Source: Pseudomonadales bacterium (GTDB taxonomy: Bacteria; Pseudomonadota; Gammaproteobacteria; Pseudomonadales; Azotimanducaceae). Taken from it: 64,000 nucleotides of DNA. The first letter of the stretch is position 1, and each line of letters begins with the position of its first letter. The notes beneath the pieces are model-generated. The model saw only the letters and a list, made by a program, of their open reading frames with translations. It was not told where the DNA came from and made no database searches. Position numbers and translations under genes: made by a program. This document shows, one piece after another, positions 1 to 8,374 of this stretch. The DNA lies in assembly GCA_024234635.1 (NCBI GenBank), contig JACKNX010000004.1, positions 248,001-312,000 of the forward strand, given 5' to 3'.

Positions 1-1
1 A

Positions 2-1135
2 GCCGCCTACCAGGCGGCCATGGATCGCGCGACCGAAGGCGACGTGGCCTTTCAGGCCAGGGACTATGAAGCCGCCTCCGCCGCCTATGCGGACGCCACC
101 CGGCAGTTCCAGTCCGTATTGCAATCCGGACAGGAACGTTTCGAAAAACATCTTGCCGACGGCAACCGCGCCCTGGCGGCCCGCGACGCTGACGCCGCCA
201 GCATCGCCTTCGCCGCGGCCCTCGTGATCCGCGCCGATGATACCCGGGCGCTGGCGGGCCAGGACCGCGCGGCAAAACTGCCCCGCATCAATGAACTGCT
301 TCGCCAGGCCGCCAACGCCGAACTGGCCGGCCGCTTCAACGACGCCCTTGCCCTGTACGACGAGGTGGCCGCCATCGACCCGGCCACATCGTCGCTGGAC
401 GAACGCCGCGCCCACGTTGCGTCCGAGACCCGCACGCAGCGTATTCGCGACCTGCTGACCACGGGGTTTGCCGCGCTGGAGGCGCGCGAGGTGGGCAAAG
501 CGCGTACGGCATTCAATGCAGTGCTCGCGCTGGACCCGGACAACGCCGTTGCCAACGGCGCGCTGCAGCAGGCAGCGAACACCGGTGATTTTGACCGCAT
601 CAAGGCCGGCGAAAAGCGCGGCACCGACGCGGAGGCGCGGGAGGACTGGGCTGCCGCGATCGCCGCGTACGAGCAGGTGCTGGCCATTGACGGTGCCATC
701 GAGTTCGCCCGCACGGGGCTGGTACGGGCACGAGCGCATGCCGAGGCGATGCAAGCACTCGCCGCCATCGAGGCCGAGGCAAGGAAACTGTCCTCACCGG
801 CCCGATTCGAGGCCGCCCGGCAGACGCTGGCGTCCGCGCGTCGACAAGCTCCCCTCGGACCGCGGCTCCGGGCCCGCATCGACGCCGTCGAGCGATTGCT
901 GCAGCGGTATGAGACCCCCGTTGACGTGACCCTCACCTCTGACGGGCAAACCGACGTGATGCTTTCCACGGTTGGCGCGTTGGGTCGATTTTCCACGCAC
1001 ACCGTTGCTTTGCGCCCCGGCGAGTACACGCTGGTCGGCAGCCGCCCCGGCTGTCGCGACGTGCGCCGCACCCTGCTGGTGGAGCCGGACATGCAACCAG
1101 TGTCGGTGCAATGCGAGGAGCAACTCACGCCATGA
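2..1135 (+). CDS. TPR-like repeat protein with C-terminal PEGA-like domain (5' end outside window)
   Basis: The frame is open to the left edge, so the first ATG (position 20) is probably internal; 377 residues are visible. Helical repeats with TPR spacing fill most of the protein (for example AFNAVLALDPDNAVANGAL and AIAAYEQVLAIDGAIEFA). They are followed by about 70 residues of predicted beta structure ending VALRPGEYTLVGSRPGC, like a PEGA surface-layer domain. The stop overlaps the next start as ATGA, so the two genes are translationally coupled. Role inferred: scaffold of the envelope machine encoded downstream. The N-terminus, and so any signal or anchor, cannot be seen. Confidence 0.8.
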   Translation, partial: AAYQAAMDRATEGDVAFQARDYEAASAAYADATRQFQSVLQSGQERFEKHLADGNRALAARDADAASIAFAAALVIRADDTRALAGQDRAAKLPRINELLRQAANAELAGRFNDALALYDEVAAIDPATSSLDERRAHVASETRTQRIRDLLTTGFAALEAREVGKARTAFNAVLALDPDNAVANGALQQAANTGDFDRIKAGEKRGTDAEAREDWAAAIAAYEQVLAIDGAIEFARTGLVRARAHAEAMQALAAIEAEARKLSSPARFEAARQTLASARRQAPLGPRLRARIDAVERLLQRYETPVDVTLTSDGQTDVMLSTVGALGRFSTHTVALRPGEYTLVGSRPGCRDVRRTLLVEPDMQPVSVQCEEQLTP

Positions 1136-3177
1136 ACACGCCCCGGGACAACGGCGTGCGCATCACGGCCACCGGTTATCAGCCCTACGTTGCCGAGCGT
1201 ACACGTCGCGGCGTTCGCCGCTGGCAGATTGTCGTTGGCGTCGTGTTGCTGGTGGTCGCCGGCCTGCTGGCCTTTCTGTTCACCGCGCGCTCCGTGGCGC
1301 TGGATTTCTCCGCGCCGGCGGAGGACGTCTCCGTGCACGGCGGCCTCTCGTTCGAACTCGGCGGTGTCTGGCTGCTGCTGCCTGGCGACTACACGATCGA
1401 GGCGCACGCTGATGGCTACAAGCCGCTCAACGCCGCCATCACGGTCGGCCCCGAGCGCAACCAGCGGCATTCGCTGACCTTCATTCCGCTACCGGGAATT
1501 GTCACCATCACCAGCGAGCCTGCCGGCGCATCGGTATTCATTGACAGTGAGGCTGTCGGCGCAACGCCGCTTGAGGCCATTGACGTCGAATCAGGCAGTC
1601 GCGAAGTGGTGCTGCGACTTGCCCGCTACGAAACACAGGCGCAGGTCCTCGACGTAACGGGGCATCGCACGAAGCAGGAACTGGCGGTGACACTCCTGCC
1701 CGATTGGGGCGATGTCACCGTCAGCAGCGATCCTTCGGGCGCCCGCGTGCTGATTGACGGCAACGACTCCGGCATCGTTACGCCCGGGGTCGTACCGGTT
1801 CCTTCCGGGGAACGGGAAATAGCGGTGACGCTCGACGGTTACCGCACCGCGCGTCAGCGTATTGTCGTGGCGGCGCGTCAGGCGGATACACTGCCGCCCT
1901 TCCAGCTGGTACAGGCCGATGCCGCCCTGCGCATCACTTCCTCCCCAGCCGGTGCGGGCATTACCGTCAACGGCAAATACATGGGCCAGACACCGCTGGA
2001 TCTCGAACTCAGCAGCGGCGTCAGCTACCGGCTGGAGGCGTACCTGCGCGGGCACCGCAAGGCGGCTGTGACGGCGGTACTGGCGCGGGGTGAATCGCGA
2101 CCCATCAGCTTTCCACTCGTTCGCGAAATGGGCAACGTGCGCATCGTGGTCGAGCCGGCCACGGCGAGGGTTACGGTGAACGGCCGCGCGGTGGACATAG
2201 CCGCGGGTCCGCTCTCCCTGCCCACGGAGCCCCAGAACATTGCCATCAGCCTGGACGGCTATGCCGGCTACACCACCACCGTGACGCCGCGCGCAGGCCT
2301 GACGCAGAGCGTGAAGGTGCGCCTGCTGACGGTGCAGGAAGCCCGCCTGGCACAACTCAAGCCGGAGTACGCCAACAGCGCCGGCCAGCACATGGTGCTG
2401 TTCAAGCCCTCGCACGTACAACTGGGCGCCTCCCGGCGTGAACCTGGACGCCGCGCCAATGAAGCAATTCGGGAAATCGATCTGAAACGGCTTTTCTACG
2501 TCGGCAAATATGAAACCACCAATGCGCAGTTCCGGCAGTTTGCTTCCGGCCACGACTCCGGCGAGTTCGAAAACAACACCCTGAACAAGGACCTGCAGCC
2601 TGTTGTCAATGTCACCTGGATCGACGCGGCACGCTTCTGCAACTGGCTCTCCGACAACGAGAATCTGCCCCGCTTCTACCGCGAGCAGGCTGGGGCCATC
2701 ACCGGTATCAATCCCGACGCCACCGGCTACCGGCTGCCCACTGAAGCGGAATGGGCCTGGCTGGCCCGCCACGTGGCCGATGACAAACCACAACTGCGCT
2801 TCCCCTGGGGCGATGCCATGCCCCCACCCGATCGGCAGGGCAACTACGCGGACCGCGCCGCATCACACATCGTCGCCCGTGAAATATTCCAGTACAACGA
2901 CAACTTCGTGGTTACGGCACCCGTTGGCAGCTTCAAGCCCAATCACAAGGGGCTCTACGACATCGGCGGCAACGTAGCGGAGTGGATCAATGACTGGTAT
3001 GCCGCGGGGGATCAGGCGGGCACCGATCCCCTGGGGCCCGCCAGCGGCAAGTTCCACGTGATCAGCGGTTCGAGCTGGATGCAGGGCACGGTCACCGATC
3101 TGCGGCTCGCCTACCGGGACTACGGCACCGATGCACGGCCCGATCTGGGTTTCCGCGTCGCGCGCTTCGCGGAGTGA
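1132..3177 (+). CDS. Membrane-anchored PEGA-repeat protein with C-terminal FGE/SUMF1-like domain
   Basis: 681 residues from the ATG overlapping the upstream stop. A short basic N-terminus precedes one membrane helix (about residues 31-51, IVVGVVLLVVAGLLAFLF). Several PEGA repeats follow in the periplasm (about 125-400; recognisable by ITSEPAGASVFID, VSSDPSGARVLIDG, ITSSPAGAGITVNGK). A formylglycine-generating-enzyme-like domain covers about 430-681 (KYETTNAQFRQF, GYRLPTEAEWAW, GGNVAEWINDWY, GFRVARF). The SGSSW segment where genuine FGEs carry their active cysteines has none, so I infer a binding or structural role rather than sulfatase maturation; no sulfatase lies nearby. Second gene of the operon. 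Confidence 0.85.
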   Translation: MNTPRDNGVRITATGYQPYVAERTRRGVRRWQIVVGVVLLVVAGLLAFLFTARSVALDFSAPAEDVSVHGGLSFELGGVWLLLPGDYTIEAHADGYKPLNAAITVGPERNQRHSLTFIPLPGIVTITSEPAGASVFIDSEAVGATPLEAIDVESGSREVVLRLARYETQAQVLDVTGHRTKQELAVTLLPDWGDVTVSSDPSGARVLIDGNDSGIVTPGVVPVPSGEREIAVTLDGYRTARQRIVVAARQADTLPPFQLVQADAALRITSSPAGAGITVNGKYMGQTPLDLELSSGVSYRLEAYLRGHRKAAVTAVLARGESRPISFPLVREMGNVRIVVEPATARVTVNGRAVDIAAGPLSLPTEPQNIAISLDGYAGYTTTVTPRAGLTQSVKVRLLTVQEARLAQLKPEYANSAGQHMVLFKPSHVQLGASRREPGRRANEAIREIDLKRLFYVGKYETTNAQFRQFASGHDSGEFENNTLNKDLQPVVNVTWIDAARFCNWLSDNENLPRFYREQAGAITGINPDATGYRLPTEAEWAWLARHVADDKPQLRFPWGDAMPPPDRQGNYADRAASHIVAREIFQYNDNFVVTAPVGSFKPNHKGLYDIGGNVAEWINDWYAAGDQAGTDPLGPASGKFHVISGSSWMQGTVTDLRLAYRDYGTDARPDLGFRVARFAE

Positions 3178-3183
3178 TCTGAC

Positions 3184-3495
3184 ATGTCAACCCACCCTCG
3201 CCTTCCGACCCTTCCCATCGTATCGATCACCCGCCGCGAGCTGGCGCTCGTGCTGCTGCTTGCCACCTCGCCCATGCAGGCCGTCAGCCAGGACGCCTCT
3301 CAGGCACCGCCACATGCGGACGCCGGGCAGGCCAGCAACGACAGTACGTCGGCGACGCCTGCGCAGGCGGACAGCAACCGCGATGAGACCGGAGCGCCTG
3401 CGAAGTCCGCGGCGAAGCCGTCGCCCGACCAGGAATTCACCCCCTCGGAGAGTATCTCGGAGGATTTTGCCGTTTCGTTTCCAGTGGACATCTGA
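3184..3495 (+). CDS. Small exported protein, low complexity
   Basis: 103 residues, starting 6 bp after the previous stop and ending 2 bp before the channel gene, so clearly part of the operon. The N-terminus carries a hydrophobic signal (ELALVLLLATSPMQA) preceded by two arginines (TRRELAL), which could be a Tat-like or ordinary Sec signal. The mature part is rich in Ala, Ser, Asp and Gln with no recognisable domain and looks disordered. It is a genuine but unrecognised protein; its position suggests an accessory periplasmic subunit. Confidence 0.6.
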   Translation: MSTHPRLPTLPIVSITRRELALVLLLATSPMQAVSQDASQAPPHADAGQASNDSTSATPAQADSNRDETGAPAKSAAKPSPDQEFTPSESISEDFAVSFPVDI

Positions 3496-3497
3496 CC

Positions 3498-4301
3498 ATG
3501 CAACGCAGGATTCCGTTCGAACTCGTGTACCAGCTCAGCGCGCTGGTGCTTGCCATCATCCTCGTGCACCTGGTGTACGTGACGCTGATACGTCCCAACG
3601 CGGAGGCCATCCTGCAGGCGCAGGCGGAACTCGCCGCCAGCGGCCAACCCTACGTACAGGACCGCTCCCTGTACGTTGTCCTTCGCGACTACGAGCAGGA
3701 ATCCTGTTTCGTGCTCATGTTCTGGGCCATCGCCATCATGGGTTACAAGGGCCGCCAGAGCCTGCGTGAGCGCGCCCTCCTGAACGAAGATGTTCTGCAC
3801 GTCGCCGAGGGCATGAGCATCCTGCCGGAAGATGCCCGCCAGTACATCCGGCCGCTGCAGGCGCTGCCGGACGCCGTACAGCACTATCTGGTGCCGCGCG
3901 CACTCATGGCGGCGTTGCTTCGTTTTGCTTCCACGCGCAACGTGCACGATGTCGCGGAAGCGGTGAAATCCGTCTGCGAAACGGAGTCCGAACGGCTGGA
4001 GAGCGAATTGTCCATGGTGCGCTACATCGCCTGGGCCATTCCTTCCATCGGCTTCATCGGTACGGTGCGCGGGATCGGCGAAGCGCTTGGACAGGCATAC
4101 AAAGCGGTGGAAGGCGACATCTCCGGCGTCACGGCCAGCCTCGGCACAGCCTTCAACTCCACACTGATCGCGTTGCTGATCAGTATCGTCATCATGTTCC
4201 TCATGCACCAGTTGCAGCTGCTGCAGGAGCGTCTCGTGCTGGAAACGCAATCCTATGCCGACCTGCACCTCGTGCGACACATGCAGGTGCGGGGAGACTG
4301 A
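3498..4301 (+). CDS. MotA/TolQ/ExbB-family proton channel subunit
   Basis: 267 residues with four predicted membrane helices: about 9-31 (LSALVLAIILVHLVYVTLI), 69-84 (CFVLMFWAIAIMGY), 175-195 and 217-238. The third contains the family signature PSIGFIGTVRGI. The fourth follows SLGTAFNSTLIALLIS, which matches the polar pore-lining pattern of TolQ/ExbB. The region between helices 2 and 4 should be largely cytoplasmic. In this family five such subunits surround two B subunits (ExbD, TolR, MotB) and turn an ion gradient into movement. No ordinary ExbD/TolR/MotB is adjacent; the two vWA proteins downstream are the best candidates for that role. Confidence 0.9.
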   Translation: MQRRIPFELVYQLSALVLAIILVHLVYVTLIRPNAEAILQAQAELAASGQPYVQDRSLYVVLRDYEQESCFVLMFWAIAIMGYKGRQSLRERALLNEDVLHVAEGMSILPEDARQYIRPLQALPDAVQHYLVPRALMAALLRFASTRNVHDVAEAVKSVCETESERLESELSMVRYIAWAIPSIGFIGTVRGIGEALGQAYKAVEGDISGVTASLGTAFNSTLIALLISIVIMFLMHQLQLLQERLVLETQSYADLHLVRHMQVRGD

Positions 4302-4304
4302 GCC

Positions 4305-5555
4305 ATGGCCGCCATTCTGGATCTCGACGACTGGCTGCTGTCCGTACAGGTGGATGGGCAGCTCGTGTACCGGCAGCCGGCGATTGCCCTGGATACCGGC
4401 AGCGGCATCGTCTTCGGCGAGCGCGCCGCGTCCGCCAGTCGCACGCAGCCCCGGCAGGTCAGCGCCACCTTCGTGTCGAGACTGTCCGGCGAGCCTCTGG
4501 CGTCCCCCTTTCACAGCGCACGCAATCACGCGGATGTGCTTTACCAACAGCTCCGGCAGCTTGCCGCCAGCATCCCTGCCCTGACGACCATGCCGGTCCT
4601 GGTCCTCGTTCGCGGCGCGATCACCCCGGATCAGCTTGGGCTGTTTCTCGGTGTTGCGGGTGAATGCGGAATGCGCGTGGGCGCCTTTGTCGATCGGGTG
4701 GTGGCGTCACTCGCCAGCCTGGGCGAGCGCGGTGATCTTGTCTGTCTGGAGCTCGGTGCGGACAGCGGTGAGCTGGGCACGATCCGGATCGATGACATGG
4801 CAACGCGTCAGCACGTTCGGGACTTTCCCGGTCAGGGGCTGAGTCAGCTGCTGGACGGCTGGGCGAATGTCATTGCGGATCATTTCATTCGCGACACCCG
4901 TTTCGATCCATTACATGCCGCTGCCACGGAGCAGCAACTCTACGACGCGGTGCGCGCCTGGTTTGCAGCGGGCCGGCCGGACGAGTCGATCAGCATCGAT
5001 CATCAGGGTGAGATCAGGCGCCTGGACGTACAGCGGGATGCATTGACGACGCGACTGCACGATCGGGTACAACCGCTATTGCGGGAAGTGTTGCCGGGGC
5101 AAACGCTTGTCCTGGGGCCCAATGCGGCAACCACGCCGCTTCTTGCCGGTCTTCTGCGCAACGCTGGTTGCAACCTGCTGATCGCCGATCACGGCGCGAT
5201 GCTGACGCACGTGGAAGCACGCGCCGCGGGACTGCTCGACCCGGACGAAGTCCGTCTGTATACCTCGCTGCCAGCCGCAGCCCCGGGTGTCGGCGCAGCG
5301 GCTGGCGCACGCGCGGCCTCGGCCACGACTCTGGCCACGCCAAACGACGCGTCCGCCAGTTCCCGGACCAGGCCCGCCAGTGGCCCCCGTGCGGTCCATC
5401 TTCCCGGGCGCCCCACGCACGGCCTGCATGGCGCGGTCGCCTACGCCATCGGCAGTGAGGAGTTGCCAGCCGAGGCCGTGGCGCCGGCGTATCCCGTCGG
5501 TACCGCGCTGGAGGTGGCCGGTCGCCTGTTCACCCTCATCGAAGTGCGCCCCTGA
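4305..5555 (+). CDS. Protein of unknown function in the TolQ-vWA operon
   Basis: 416 residues, starting 3 bp after the channel gene. No signal peptide or membrane helix is visible, so it is probably cytoplasmic. Residues 1-265 alternate strand and helix (DLDDWLLSVQVDG, LVLVRGAITPDQL, LVCLELGADSGELG, LVLGPNAATTPLL). By eye this could be an actin/HSP70-like ATPase fold, but that is weak. An Ala/Ser-rich linker (about 325-360) leads to a short C-terminal beta-rich module ending TALEVAGRLFTLIEVRP. As the only sizeable soluble protein in the operon it could be the cytoplasmic regulator or energising partner of the machine. Confidence 0.75.
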   Translation: MAAILDLDDWLLSVQVDGQLVYRQPAIALDTGSGIVFGERAASASRTQPRQVSATFVSRLSGEPLASPFHSARNHADVLYQQLRQLAASIPALTTMPVLVLVRGAITPDQLGLFLGVAGECGMRVGAFVDRVVASLASLGERGDLVCLELGADSGELGTIRIDDMATRQHVRDFPGQGLSQLLDGWANVIADHFIRDTRFDPLHAAATEQQLYDAVRAWFAAGRPDESISIDHQGEIRRLDVQRDALTTRLHDRVQPLLREVLPGQTLVLGPNAATTPLLAGLLRNAGCNLLIADHGAMLTHVEARAAGLLDPDEVRLYTSLPAAAPGVGAAAGARAASATTLATPNDASASSRTRPASGPRAVHLPGRPTHGLHGAVAYAIGSEELPAEAVAPAYPVGTALEVAGRLFTLIEVRP

Positions 5556-5579
5556 TGCGCGCGTGCGCGGATATCTGAG

Positions 5580-6674
5580 GTGGCACGGCGGCGCGACAAC
5601 GTCATGTCGTCGCTTGCGTTCCTGGACGTCATGTCCTGCGGCTTTGGCGCGGTTGTGCTCATCTTCCTTATCCTCAATCACACCGCGCAGGAGGACGGCA
5701 AGCTGGTCAATCAGGACATGCTGGCGGAACTGCGCATGCTGGACTACGAGGTACAGCGCGGCGAGGAAGAGCTGGCGCAACTGGTTACGCGCATGGACGT
5801 CACCCAACGTCGCATCGATGAAACGGACCGGAAGATAAAGGCCGACCGCGAGCAGCTGACAAAACAGAACCAGTCACTGGAAACGGCAAAGGAAACTTCC
5901 GAGGCGCGTGAGGACAGCCTGGCAAAACTGCAGACGGACATCGATGCCATGCAGAAGGAAGTGAAACGGCGGCAGGCCGCGGAAGTGTCCAACGACGGCG
6001 GACGCATCCTCCAGATACAGGGTCAGGGCAATCGCCAGTACCTCACCGGCATGCGTATTGGCGGGCGCAACATCCTGATTGCCGTCGATGTCTCCGCCAG
6101 CATGCTCGATGCCTCCATCGTCAACGTGCTCCGTCGCCGTGCACAGAGCGACGCGGCAAAGCGCCAGGCGCCCAAGTGGACGCGGGCGCTGCGCACGGTC
6201 GACTGGCTGGCCGCGCAACTACCACTGGACTCCAGTTTTCAGCTCGTCACCTTCAACAACGTGGTCACGCCTCTGGCCGGCGCCACCAGCGGGACGCTGG
6301 AATGGACCCCCGTGGGGGACGGCCGGGCTGTACGCGACAGCCTCGAGAAGCTGCGCATGGTGGTACCCAATGAGGGCAACAGCCTGGAGAAGCTGTTCCT
6401 CGCCATTCGCAACATGGTTCCGATGCCGGATAACGTCTATCTCATTACCGACTCGTTGCCCACGCAGGGCACGTCGAGCCCGCGAAATGCCCTCATCGCC
6501 GGCAAGGACCGGCTCGAACTGTTCGCCGATGCCCGCAGGCAACTGCCGAACAACATACCGGTGAACGTAATCCTGTTTCCGATGGAAGGCGATCCGTTCG
6601 CGGCGGGCGCATTCTGGAACCTGGCACGCACCAGTGGCGGTTCGTTCCTCGCGCCATCGAGGGACTGGCCATGA
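5580..6674 (+). CDS. Membrane-anchored von Willebrand A protein with ExbD/MotB-like N-terminus (first of two)
   Basis: 364 residues from a GTG; an ATG eight codons later is also possible. Order: short basic N-terminus, FLDVMSCGFGAVVLIFLIL (Asp16 at the start of the only membrane helix), long coiled coil (about 40-125), then a vWA domain with MIDAS motif D170-V-S-A-S. An acidic residue directly before or within a single helix, facing a TolQ-like partner, is the hallmark of ExbD, TolR and MotB. Here the periplasmic part carries a metal-dependent adhesion domain instead of a peptidoglycan-binding one. Assignment as a stator B subunit is inference. Followed 46 bp later by a paralogue. Confidence 0.85.
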   Translation: MARRRDNVMSSLAFLDVMSCGFGAVVLIFLILNHTAQEDGKLVNQDMLAELRMLDYEVQRGEEELAQLVTRMDVTQRRIDETDRKIKADREQLTKQNQSLETAKETSEAREDSLAKLQTDIDAMQKEVKRRQAAEVSNDGGRILQIQGQGNRQYLTGMRIGGRNILIAVDVSASMLDASIVNVLRRRAQSDAAKRQAPKWTRALRTVDWLAAQLPLDSSFQLVTFNNVVTPLAGATSGTLEWTPVGDGRAVRDSLEKLRMVVPNEGNSLEKLFLAIRNMVPMPDNVYLITDSLPTQGTSSPRNALIAGKDRLELFADARRQLPNNIPVNVILFPMEGDPFAAGAFWNLARTSGGSFLAPSRDWP

Positions 6675-6720
6675 AGCGGGTAGCGGAACGGGGCAGGCAA
6701 CGCCTGCGGGAGCTGCCGGC

Positions 6721-7713
6721 ATGAGCGCGCGGCAACGCCGGGGCGTGCCCGAATTTTCCGTATCCTTTCTGGACGTCATCTGTTGCGGTTTTGGCGCCAT
6801 CATCCTGCTGCTCATGATCACCCGCGTGGTACAGCCGGTGGTGCTGGAACAATCCGCGGTTGATCTGGAAGGCCAGGTGGCGCAGCGGGAAGAGGCGGTC
6901 CACAAAATTCGCGGTGAAGTGGAGGATCTGAAGCGCCAGCTTCAGCTCAGCGATGCCACGCTGGAGGAGAAACGGCGTCTGCTGGCTGAACTGGAGGCCA
7001 GCATCCGCAAGATCCGTGGCCAGTACCTGGCCACCACCGAGGAGTCGGAGGAGGAACGCACGGAGCGCCAGAAGCTGGTGGCGGTACGGCAGTCGCTCAC
7101 CGAGGAAATGCAGCGATTGCTGGGCGCCGGCTTCACGCCGCGTAACGATCTGGTGGGCGGCGTGGCGGTGGACAGCGAATACCTCATCTTCGTCATCGAT
7201 ACGTCGGGCTCCATGCAGAGCATGGCCTGGCCAGTGGTCGTGCGCAAAGTCCAGGAAGCGCTGGCGGTCTATCCCAATCTGAAGGGCATCCAGGTGATGA
7301 GCGACGAGGGGGACTACATGTTCCCCGGCTACGCCGGTCAATGGATTCCGGACAGTCCGGCTCGCCGGCAGAGCATCATCAATACACTGCGCGGATGGGC
7401 ACCCTTCTCCGACTCCAACCCGGTTCAGGGCATTCAGGCGGCGATCGACGATTTCTTCGCCAGCGACAAACGGATCAGCATCTACGTGATGGGTGACGAC
7501 TTCACCGGCAACACCATCGAGGAGATCATCGACGCCGTGGATGTCATCAATGCCCATGAGGAACGCGGCCGCAAGCGCGTGCGGATCAACGCAGTGGGCT
7601 TTCCCGTGTACGTCGACCGGCCGAACGTTCGCACCTATCGTTTCGCTGCCCTCATGCGGGAACTGGCGTGGCGCAACGAAGGCACTTTTGTGGGCCTGTC
7701 GGAATTGCAGTAG
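6721..7713 (+). CDS. Membrane-anchored von Willebrand A protein with ExbD/MotB-like N-terminus (second of two)
   Basis: 330 residues from the ATG at 6721. An in-frame start at 6634 would overlap the preceding gene and add an untypical Arg/Gly-rich leader, so I reject it. The architecture repeats the previous gene: SVSFLDVICCGFGAIILLLM (Asp18 before a single helix), coiled coil (about 45-125), vWA domain with MIDAS D160-T-S-G-S. The anchor motif FLDVxxCGFGA is shared but the vWA halves differ (HEERGRKRVRINAVGFPVYV here), so this is an old duplication. The two may form a heterodimer in the pore of the upstream channel. Confidence 0.85.
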   Translation: MSARQRRGVPEFSVSFLDVICCGFGAIILLLMITRVVQPVVLEQSAVDLEGQVAQREEAVHKIRGEVEDLKRQLQLSDATLEEKRRLLAELEASIRKIRGQYLATTEESEEERTERQKLVAVRQSLTEEMQRLLGAGFTPRNDLVGGVAVDSEYLIFVIDTSGSMQSMAWPVVVRKVQEALAVYPNLKGIQVMSDEGDYMFPGYAGQWIPDSPARRQSIINTLRGWAPFSDSNPVQGIQAAIDDFFASDKRISIYVMGDDFTGNTIEEIIDAVDVINAHEERGRKRVRINAVGFPVYVDRPNVRTYRFAALMRELAWRNEGTFVGLSELQ

Positions 7714-7732
7714 ATTGGTGGCAACCGCGGAC

Positions 7733-8374
7733 ATGAGCCAACGCTTGAACAACCTGCGCGCCCGCTTCCGGTCAGGCTTCCCATCACTTTGGCTGGCGGT
7801 CATGCTGAGCGCCTGCGCGGCGCCCAGCATCCGGGTCGAAGGAACGTTTCCCGTGCCCCTGGTCAATGCCTACCCCGTCACCGTGGGCTGGGTGCTGGAC
7901 GAGGCGTTGACCACCTACGTGCACAGGGAGAAGCTCGACAAGGGAGGCGACTGGGTCATCGACGTTGGCGGCGTGCAGAAAGCGATGTTCGACAGCCTGT
8001 CCAGGGGGCTGTTCACCAGCCACGCGTTCCTCGACGAACCCAGGGCCGCGGCACCCGTCAGGGGCATCTTCGTGCCCACCATCCAGGAACTTCAGTTTTC
8101 CACGCCAAAGCAGACCCGCTCGGACTACTTCGAGGTGTGGATCAAGTATTCCTTCAAGCTGTATGACCCGGACGGAACGCTGCGCGGTGAGTTTCCGATC
8201 ACCGCCTATGGCAAGGCCAACACCCAGAACTACAGCATGAACACCACCACCGGCGCGCTGCAGGAAGCGGCCAACGCCGCCTGTCGCGACGCCATTGCGT
8301 TTTTCACCCTGCAGTTCAAGGCCATTCCGACGATACAGGCCTGGCTCAGGGACAATGGCCTGGAGGCAACCTGA
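7733..8374 (+). CDS. Lipoprotein of unknown function in the TolQ-vWA operon
   Basis: 213 residues from the ATG at 7733, 19 bp after the second vWA gene. A lipoprotein signal ends in the lipobox LSAC with Cys28. The residue after Cys is Ala, which argues for outer-membrane sorting rather than the Asp retention signal. The mature part has strand-rich sequence (YFEVWIKYSFKLYDPDG, RGEFPITAYGKAN), like the small alpha/beta lipoproteins that accompany envelope complexes. No named family recognised. Its stop overlaps the start of the next lipoprotein (TGATG). Confidence 0.75.
   Translation: MSQRLNNLRARFRSGFPSLWLAVMLSACAAPSIRVEGTFPVPLVNAYPVTVGWVLDEALTTYVHREKLDKGGDWVIDVGGVQKAMFDSLSRGLFTSHAFLDEPRAAAPVRGIFVPTIQELQFSTPKQTRSDYFEVWIKYSFKLYDPDGTLRGEFPITAYGKANTQNYSMNTTTGALQEAANAACRDAIAFFTLQFKAIPTIQAWLRDNGLEAT

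Noticed and set aside
85..1470. Long minus-strand frame opposite the TPR gene
   Set aside because: Arg/Ser/Ala-rich composition typical of antisense frames in GC-rich genes; no motif, while the plus strand shows TPR and PEGA patterns.
3498..7713. Zorya-type defence system
   Set aside because: A MotA-like channel is present, but the ZorB OmpA domain and the ZorC, ZorD or ZorE proteins are not; the partners are vWA proteins and lipoproteins.
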